Source: Candidatus Falkowiibacteriota bacterium (GTDB taxonomy: Bacteria; Patescibacteriota; Patescibacteriia; Patescibacteriales; UBA12465). From it: 34,539 nt of DNA. The translations under genes were made by a program, and so were the position numbers. Below, in pieces: positions 30,151-34,539 of this stretch (position 1 is the first letter of the stretch; each line of letters starts with the position of its first letter). The stretch covers positions 1 through 34,539 of the forward strand of contig JAPLVZ010000011.1 in the NCBI GenBank assembly GCA_026396805.1, read 5' to 3'. A model generated the notes under the pieces. The model was not told the origin of the DNA. It was given only the letters and a program-made list of their open reading frames with translations, and searched no databases.

Positions 30151-31560
30151 TTAAAATATTATCATCAGCACTAAAAACAAAATTAAACCTAAACCGGAAA
30201 AAATTAATTTAGCGTGCTGTCGTCTGATATGGATAAAAATACTGAATAACAGAGCGATAATCACTAGGCCAAGCAGTATTTTAAAATAAATCGAGCTAAG
30301 ATTAAAAATCTGGCCCAAACCTTTATCGGGATGAGTCTTAAATAATAAATATTGAGCGGCCAGCGAAGTCTTTTGTGCTTGAATATTATTATTGCTCACT
30401 TCCAATTTCTGCACATTGCCATCTGCTGTCCCAACCGTCATAATCGGCGGGGTTACTGATTTGCTATCATCTTGAATTACCGCTTGCCCGACCCATTTAT
30501 TTTCCGCTGTCCCGGTCGCGGAACTGACCGAACTAATCGGTGCCATTTCAATATTATTATTTAAAACCTCGATATTGGCCGTCTTTACTTCGACTGGCAA
30601 GGTCGCTTCGACTTTAATTACTTTATCGTTCTTAAGACCGGCCGGCGTATCGATGATGATTTTTGTGTCTTTAACGGCAATGGCCGGTTTAGCAACTGCG
30701 GCGACTATCGTACTGGTCGCTTTTTCGCTTGTTTCCGCTAAAACCGCCTTTTCGCCCGGTTTAAAAACTTTATTGACGGTTTTTTTGATTGTGACTTTAG
30801 GCGCCGGAGTAATCGAATTATCCGATTGCAGTCCAAAGTATTGGGCGGTAAAGACAGTATCTTGTTCTTTATATGTTCCGCCGGCTAAAGCGACGCCGAT
30901 TTCTTTAAAATTCGGATCAACTAAATTACTATAATGAGTCTGGCTATTTTCCCAGGCCGTCATAACTTCGGCGGCATTGTCATAACCCATCGCCAGGTTT
31001 TCCCCGACCGTTATATAATTTGTATAGGAAGCTAATTTTAGAAAGCGCTCTAAATCAAAATTTTGCGGACTAACATGAGCAAAATATTGATTAATAAACA
31101 TATCATCGACTTTTTTGGCCGCCGCCTGATCAAGCTTAGGGTTCTCGGACAAAGATTCTAAAGATAAGCTTTTTCTTAAACTATTGGTTAAAGCGATTAT
31201 CTTTCTTCCCTCTTCCGCCGAAACATCAGGGGTCATCCAAGCAGTTAGAGGATAATAAGCGACTAAAATAATAACGATTAATTTAATGACCAGCACGCTG
31301 CCGGCATGGAACAATAGTCTTTTCGGATTTAACGATTTCGGCTGATAATTATTATTAGCGTTAGGAATAAAAAAATCCTTAAGCGGACCGCCGCCAACCG
31401 GGTCCTTGCCGTTTAAAACCGCTTCCCCGTCCTCGATTCCGTCTCTGTCAGAATCGGCATTATAAGGGTCGGAACCAAAGATATTTATTTCATCAAAATC
31501 AGACAAGCCGTCGCCGTCTGAATCTTTGAATTTTTTAGGTTTAGCTAACTTTTTAGTCAT
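30151..31560 (-). CDS. CAP-domain membrane protein with N-terminal thrombospondin type-3-like Ca2+ repeats
   Basis: 469 residues. The N-terminus (12-55) has Ca2+-binding loops DSDGDGLSDFDE and DSDRDGIEDGE, typical of TSP3 repeats. One helix at about 83-107 is followed by a CAP/SCP domain (about 115-250) with FAHVSPQ, VGENLAMGY, QTHYSNLVDPNFKEIGVAL and FTAQYFG. The conserved His/Glu residues of CAP are present. A low-complexity Val/Ala/Thr/Lys stalk of about 130 residues follows, then two C-terminal helices (about 420-442, 450-469). CAP proteins are seen in CPR surfaces. TSP3 ahead of the first helix would be cytoplasmic if N-in. Upstream AAAGAGG 7 nt before ATG is a real Shine-Dalgarno. Confidence 0.85.
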   Translation of the reverse strand: MTKKLAKPKKFKDSDGDGLSDFDEINIFGSDPYNADSDRDGIEDGEAVLNGKDPVGGGPLKDFFIPNANNNYQPKSLNPKRLLFHAGSVLVIKLIVIILVAYYPLTAWMTPDVSAEEGRKIIALTNSLRKSLSLESLSENPKLDQAAAKKVDDMFINQYFAHVSPQNFDLERFLKLASYTNYITVGENLAMGYDNAAEVMTAWENSQTHYSNLVDPNFKEIGVALAGGTYKEQDTVFTAQYFGLQSDNSITPAPKVTIKKTVNKVFKPGEKAVLAETSEKATSTIVAAVAKPAIAVKDTKIIIDTPAGLKNDKVIKVEATLPVEVKTANIEVLNNNIEMAPISSVSSATGTAENKWVGQAVIQDDSKSVTPPIMTVGTADGNVQKLEVSNNNIQAQKTSLAAQYLLFKTHPDKGLGQIFNLSSIYFKILLGLVIIALLFSIFIHIRRQHAKLIFSGLGLILFLVLMIIF

Positions 31561-31635
31561 ATTCTGCCTCTTTAATTACAATTACATAATCACACAAATT
31601 AAATATAAAGTCAAATTTATACACTTGACTCCAAT

Positions 31636-31654
31636 AAAAAAACATGACCTAAAT
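31636..31654. repeat. 19-bp direct repeat, left copy
   Basis: Sequence aaaaaaacatgacctaaat, identical to 33807-33825 (2,171 bp apart). It lies just beyond the rloB stop; the two copies bound the defence pair. Confidence 0.8.
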
Positions 31655-31676
31655 TTTGTTGATTATTCATTGTTTT
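31636..31676 (-). terminator. Terminator of the rloB-like gene
   Basis: On the minus strand AAAACAATGA (31676-31667) pairs with TCATGTTTT (31647-31639) with one bulged base and a long loop, followed by a T-run (31642-31636). It includes the left copy of the 19-bp repeat. Confidence 0.55.
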
Positions 31677-31680
31677 TCAT

Positions 31681-32211
31681 TTATTTACCCTCCATAATCA
31701 AAATTAATTTGTTCAATTCTGATATTTTTAACCTTTGTGCGTCTAGTAATTTCTTCGGAAATAATTTTATATATTCATTCGGTTCTCCTCGTTTTTTCTT
31801 ATCAAGATATTTTCCTTCAAATTCACCCTTGCACCACGCGGAAGCTTTTCCGCTCGGTTTTTTATCAAGAATAGACACCAGTAAATACTCTAAACAAGGT
31901 GTATTTTCTATAAGCTCAATGTTTCTATTTTTAGCTTCCTGCCTAGCTTTAAGCATCTCGGGCTTCGATTTATCATTATCAAGAATTACTATTTTCCTAT
32001 CGTAACTACCAAGAGTTTTATCGGCGTCAATAACGATATTTTGAGCATCCCCGCCTTTTCCCTTCTTAACAGTTATTGCAACGTTACTTTTATAAGAATA
32101 TAAACTCCTTAAATGTTTTAAGAACATCTCTTCATTAAAACCTTCTCCAAACACCAGAAGAGTCTTACTTGCTTGGCGTTTCTTTTTCTTATAGGGGTTT
32201 GTTCTCGACAT
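31681..32211 (-). CDS. RloB-like TOPRIM-type nuclease (AbiLii-like)
   Basis: 176 residues, close to RloB proteins although short. Features: VFGEGFNEEMFLKHLR (E23 as the TOPRIM glutamate), DND at 78-80 (metal-binding Asp pair) and TPCLEYLLVSI at 104-114, which matches the NPCFExWLL motif of RloB. The gene lies 12 nt after the RloA-like ATPase in the same direction. RloA/RloB pairs are known from restriction-modification loci and as AbiL-type abortive infection; nuclease activity is an inference. Lys-rich N- and C-terminal tails may bind nucleic acid. It ends at the terminator above. Confidence 0.85.
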   Translation of the reverse strand: MSRTNPYKKKKRQASKTLLVFGEGFNEEMFLKHLRSLYSYKSNVAITVKKGKGGDAQNIVIDADKTLGSYDRKIVILDNDKSKPEMLKARQEAKNRNIELIENTPCLEYLLVSILDKKPSGKASAWCKGEFEGKYLDKKKRGEPNEYIKLFPKKLLDAQRLKISELNKLILIMEGK

Positions 32212-32223
32212 ATTTTTGAATAA

Positions 32224-33441
32224 TTACAATTTAGGGACAGCTCCATACGCGCCGGCGATATATTTTGTATAGTAATTATCATCAGCTCGAACACTACTTC
32301 CCATTTCATCCAAGCGCCACGATTCACTTGCCCCTTTCTTATTCTTTTCGGTAAGAATGATTTGATATTTATCTAAACGGCTTAATATCCGATGACTATG
32401 AGTGCTAAACAATATTTGAGCATTATTTGGATTTGTCTCAGGTTGAATAAATAATTCAAATAATGACATAACCATCTCGGGATGCAGATTAACATCAAAT
32501 TCATCTAGAATTGCCACGCCGCCCTTGTTGAGCACAAGCAGAATAGTTTTTAATAATACAAACAACTGTTTAGTGCCGGATGATTCGTATTGCATTGGCA
32601 GGCGTTCAATATGCCCATCAAATGAATGAGAAACTTTTACATTTAACGATAAGCTATTTTCTTTTTTTTCTTTTTTAATATCAAACGATTCTAAACCTAA
32701 ATCAAAACGAGATAGCAATTTTTCAGCTTCTTTCTTCAAAATTTCATTTTTATCATCACTATAAAAATCCAAAGCTTCAATTAATTGTTGGCCGGAGTTT
32801 GGTAGTAAATGATCACCGACCCAACCAGCCTCCACAACATTAGTTTCAACTTTTTGCCAAAAATTTAAAATATCTTGACTCCCTTTATGATTCAAGCGGA
32901 CAGCGACACTAATTACGCTGGCATTGGCTCGAAGTAAATTATCAAAATCTTTTGGTAAATTAAAATTTTTATCATCTAGTATATATTTCTCTGTTTCCTG
33001 GTCCCATTTACGAGAAAATAATTTTTTACTGGTAACCTTTTGATTAGTTTTATTTTTAACTTTTAACTCTTCCAGCAGTATCTTTTTTTCATTTAAAATA
33101 AAGCTGTAGGAATAAACGTTTCCATTGATTTCGAAATCAACCGAAAGTTCAGTCGGTTTATTTTTTAATTCACCAAACAAAAAAGGCTTAACCGGCAGAG
33201 AGGATGAGGGATTAGCTATAAATGAATCCGAGATAAGCCATTTTAAAAATGGTAAAACCTTTAAGAGATTTGTTTTACCTGATGCATTAGGCCCGATTAC
33301 GGTTTCAATTTTAGAAAGACGGTTTCCGGAGGGAGCCGTAAAATAACCGTTATTAATCGGAGCCTTATCGTTTACGGAAAAATCTACAGTCGTTAGATCG
33401 CTAAAAGAATAAAAGTTTTTGCACGAAAATGAATGAATCAT
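32224..33441 (-). CDS. RloA-like SMC/ABC-type ATPase (AbiLi-like)
   Basis: 405 residues of the AAA_15/AAA_21 ATP-binding type. N-terminal strand MIHSFSCKNFYSFSD, Walker A GPNASGKTN (50-58), then a middle insert; the signature-like SSGTKQLF, Walker B VAILDEFDVNLHPE and switch-type ILFSTHSHRIL follow in the last 120 residues. This is the ATPase half of the RloA/RloB pair, presumably sensing an infection and controlling the nuclease. The start ATG at 33441 has a sound promoter 23 nt upstream. It is a complete, undamaged frame. Confidence 0.88.
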   Translation of the reverse strand: MIHSFSCKNFYSFSDLTTVDFSVNDKAPINNGYFTAPSGNRLSKIETVIGPNASGKTNLLKVLPFLKWLISDSFIANPSSSLPVKPFLFGELKNKPTELSVDFEINGNVYSYSFILNEKKILLEELKVKNKTNQKVTSKKLFSRKWDQETEKYILDDKNFNLPKDFDNLLRANASVISVAVRLNHKGSQDILNFWQKVETNVVEAGWVGDHLLPNSGQQLIEALDFYSDDKNEILKKEAEKLLSRFDLGLESFDIKKEKKENSLSLNVKVSHSFDGHIERLPMQYESSGTKQLFVLLKTILLVLNKGGVAILDEFDVNLHPEMVMSLFELFIQPETNPNNAQILFSTHSHRILSRLDKYQIILTEKNKKGASESWRLDEMGSSVRADDNYYTKYIAGAYGAVPKL

Positions 33442-33463
33442 ATATTTATTATTTTATATCTAC

Positions 33464-33492
33464 ATGATAGCAAAAAAGTATGTATAAGTCAA
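33464..33492 (-). promoter_or_regulatory. Promoter of the RloA-like gene
   Basis: On the minus strand TTGACT (33492-33487), a 17-nt spacer, TATCAT (33469-33464). The leader is about 16 nt, with no Shine-Dalgarno. Confidence 0.6.
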
Positions 33493-33601
33493 TAATCTAC
33501 AAAATATCGTTTAAAATGTTCTTATATATAGTATTTTAGGGCATTTAATAGCCATTTCTGATTTATTTGAAAAGATTATCCACAACCCCTTATTTCGAAA
33601 A

Positions 33602-33685
33602 TTATAATTTCCCCTTATATGCTTTTTGTAATAAAGATCGAAATTGAGTTTCTAATTTTTTGGATTGGACTATCTTTGTCGACAT
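33602..33685 (-). CDS. Possible 27-residue peptide
   Basis: The frame starts MSTKIVQSKKLETQFRSLLQ and is basic and probably helical. No Shine-Dalgarno or clear promoter is visible. It lies between the direct repeats, upstream of the RloA-like gene. It may be a remnant or a chance frame. Confidence 0.22.
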   Translation of the reverse strand: MSTKIVQSKKLETQFRSLLQKAYKGKL

Positions 33686-33806
33686 AAAACAAATTTATTT
33701 AATATTATGATTAAAGTATATCAAAAATAAAATACTTATGACAGACCTCGGATTCGAACTAATAATCTTCTTTATTTACGGGCTATTTCGTAAAATTGAT
33801 TTGAAC

Positions 33807-33825
33807 AAAAAAACATGACCTAAAT
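33807..33825. repeat. 19-bp direct repeat, right copy
   Basis: Identical to 31636-31654. It forms one arm and the loop of the terminator at 33810-33833. Confidence 0.8.
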
Positions 33826-33833
33826 CATGTTTT
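33807..33833 (-). terminator. Terminator after the small minus-strand gene at 34002
   Basis: AAAACATGA (33810-33818) / TCATGTTTT (33825-33833) is a perfect 9-bp stem with loop CCTAAA. On the minus strand it ends in a run of seven T. It contains the right 19-bp repeat. The plus strand also has T-rich sequence after it (TCTTGTTTTTT). Confidence 0.7.
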
Positions 33834-34001
33834 CTTGTTTTTTGACTAGTTTTACGAGAAATATCTCGGTCTACAGCACAAAAAATGTGTTGGCTCGCTT
33901 GGAGGGACTGCTTCCGAACTTTATTCGCAGAAATATTAAGAAATTAAGAAAAACTATTTAATTTAGGCGAAATTATTTCTTTGGCAAAACCATAAGGTGT
34001 G

Positions 34002-34127
34002 CTATTTATTTTTCTTTACTTTTTTGGGTAACTTTTTATCCTTGGGGGTTTCCTTGGCCCACTTTTCGGCCATTTCTGGCTTATTGGCAAACATCCATTT
34101 TCGTTGAGCTTGGCTTTTAAAAGGCAT
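34002..34127 (-). CDS. Very small basic protein (41 residues), recurrent in CPR genomes and phages
   Basis: MPFKSQAQRKWMFANKPEMA then EKWAKETP and a Lys-rich tail. Short proteins opening MPFKSQAQRRWMF... are common in Patescibacteria and some phage genomes; function unknown. The pattern of aromatic and basic residues suggests nucleic-acid contact, an inference only. Stop TAG at 34002. The frame is not random: it matches a recurrent family from memory. Confidence 0.75.
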   Translation of the reverse strand: MPFKSQAQRKWMFANKPEMAEKWAKETPKDKKLPKKVKKNK

Positions 34128-34145
34128 AAAATTATTAATTTTATA

Positions 34146-34289
34146 TTACCTTTTTCCTTTAATTAACCGGATCAGAATCATAATAATTGCTATTACCAAA
34201 AGAATATGAATAAATCCACCAATAGTATAAGCGGTAATTAAACCGACGAGCCAAAGAACGATAAGAATAACAGCGATTGTCGTTAACAT
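34146..34289 (-). CDS. Lmo0937-family small membrane protein (DUF5670-like)
   Basis: 47 residues, MLTTIAVILIVLWLVGLITA followed by YTIGGFIHILLVIAIIMILI and a basic tail RLIKGKR. Two helices with the GGFIHILLVIA segment are typical of the Lmo0937 family of stress-associated short membrane proteins. Function unknown. It lies between two other short genes on the same strand. Confidence 0.85.
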   Translation of the reverse strand: MLTTIAVILIVLWLVGLITAYTIGGFIHILLVIAIIMILIRLIKGKR

Positions 34290-34321
34290 ATATTTCCCGA
34301 GTTAATTAAATTAAGTGCTAA

Positions 34322-34539
34322 TTATTTAGTGTTTGCCGAACGTGACGTAACTTTTTTTACATTTTTCACAACTTTTGGTTTCTCGGTTTTGATTATGGAA
34401 CTAATCGTCTTCCAGTGCTTCTTTAGATCTTCTGCCAGCGCTTTAATTTCTTGCGGACTAGTCTTTTTTTCTTTTTCATACTTAGCAGCTACAGTATCAA
34501 TAATCTGATGATAAGCGGGTTCACCGATGCTACGCGCAG
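34322..34539 (-). CDS. Basic hypothetical protein, cut by the window edge
   Basis: Only the last ~72 codons are present: they include GEPAYHQIIDTVAAKYEKEK, SPQEIKALAEDLKKHWKTIS and a Lys/Val/Ser-rich tail ending SANTK. The sequence is helical and basic, consistent with a small DNA-binding or structural protein. The N-terminus is outside the window. Family not recognised. Confidence 0.6.
   Translation of the reverse strand, partial: ARSIGEPAYHQIIDTVAAKYEKEKKTSPQEIKALAEDLKKHWKTISSIIKTEKPKVVKNVKKVTSRSANTK

Larger units (their letters stand above)
33442..34001. other. Gene-poor interval upstream of the RloA-like gene
   Basis: No gene of normal length. It holds the RloA-like promoter (33464-33492), a 27-codon minus-strand frame at 33602-33685, the right 19-bp repeat and a terminator (33807-33840). 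Two stretches loosely resemble antisense tRNA 3' ends: CTCGGATTCGAACT at about 33747-33760 and GGCTCGCTTGGAGGGACT at about 33893-33910. The rest is AT-rich with no further signal that I can see. Confidence 0.6.

Noticed and set aside
33895-33961. Short plus-strand frame reading VLARLEGLLPNF
   Set aside because: It resembles spurious frames antisense to tRNA ends; no start context or homologue family supports a real gene.
1-34539. TGA recoded as glycine
   Set aside because: All genes are open with TGA as stop, and glycine is encoded by GGN throughout.
1-34539. CRISPR array
   Set aside because: No set of regularly spaced repeats was seen; the only direct repeats are two-copy.

Overview
The window looks like a chromosomal segment of a Candidatus Patescibacteria (CPR) bacterium, probably Parcubacteria-like. 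The evidence is a compact set of core genes (gltX, serS, dnaX, rpmA, ftsQ, alr and a lone Xer-type recombinase) interleaved with a TraC/VirB4-like ATPase, CAP- and FG-GAP-domain surface proteins, a six-cysteine ferredoxin and very small conserved membrane or basic proteins. Wall genes are present, but no native outer-membrane biogenesis gene is visible. The standard code fits: no gene needs TGA read as an amino acid. Among 33 called genes, stops are 29 TAA, 4 TAG and no TGA. The assignment rests on gene content read by eye, not on a tree.

Region 1 (1-6273, plus strand) is accessory. A Wzz-like chain-length protein and a GT4 glycosyltransferase, which look like host exopolysaccharide genes, are interleaved with four unrecognised genes at 254, 2165, 3072 and 5416. 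Three of these carry signal peptides (one a lipoprotein) and one a single membrane anchor. They share leader sequence just before the ATG, lack Shine-Dalgarno motifs, end in strong intrinsic terminators (two of them clearly related), and follow perfect or near-perfect stem-loops without a U-tract. They look like a family of inserted single- or two-gene cassettes of Bacteroidota-like style, and this is the most interesting feature of the window.

Region 2 (6297-11434) has CorA on the minus strand, divergent from a WecG/TagA-NUDIX fusion, gltX and an M23 peptidase with a long coiled coil. Region 3 (11454-14636, minus) has a winged-helix/PEP-swivel fusion with a palindrome at its probable promoter, and a tyrosine recombinase. 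Region 4 (14496-26050, minus) is a long collinear run: ferredoxin, a hypothetical, the TraC/VirB4-like ATPase, dnaX, serS, a glycoside-hydrolase/FG-GAP surface protein, an anchored hypothetical, alr, ftsQ and a 46-residue membrane protein.

Region 5 (26168-30100) holds rpmA (plus) facing an operon of alpha/beta hydrolase, TspO fusion, ArsP-like permease and methyltransferase (minus). Region 6 (30151-34539, minus) has a CAP-domain protein, a RloA/RloB (AbiL-like) putative defence pair bounded by 19-bp direct repeats, a gene-poor stretch with possible tRNA-tail remnants, two very small conserved genes and one gene cut by the window edge. Several promoters place the -10 box only 6-9 nt from the ATG, so leaderless mRNAs are likely.
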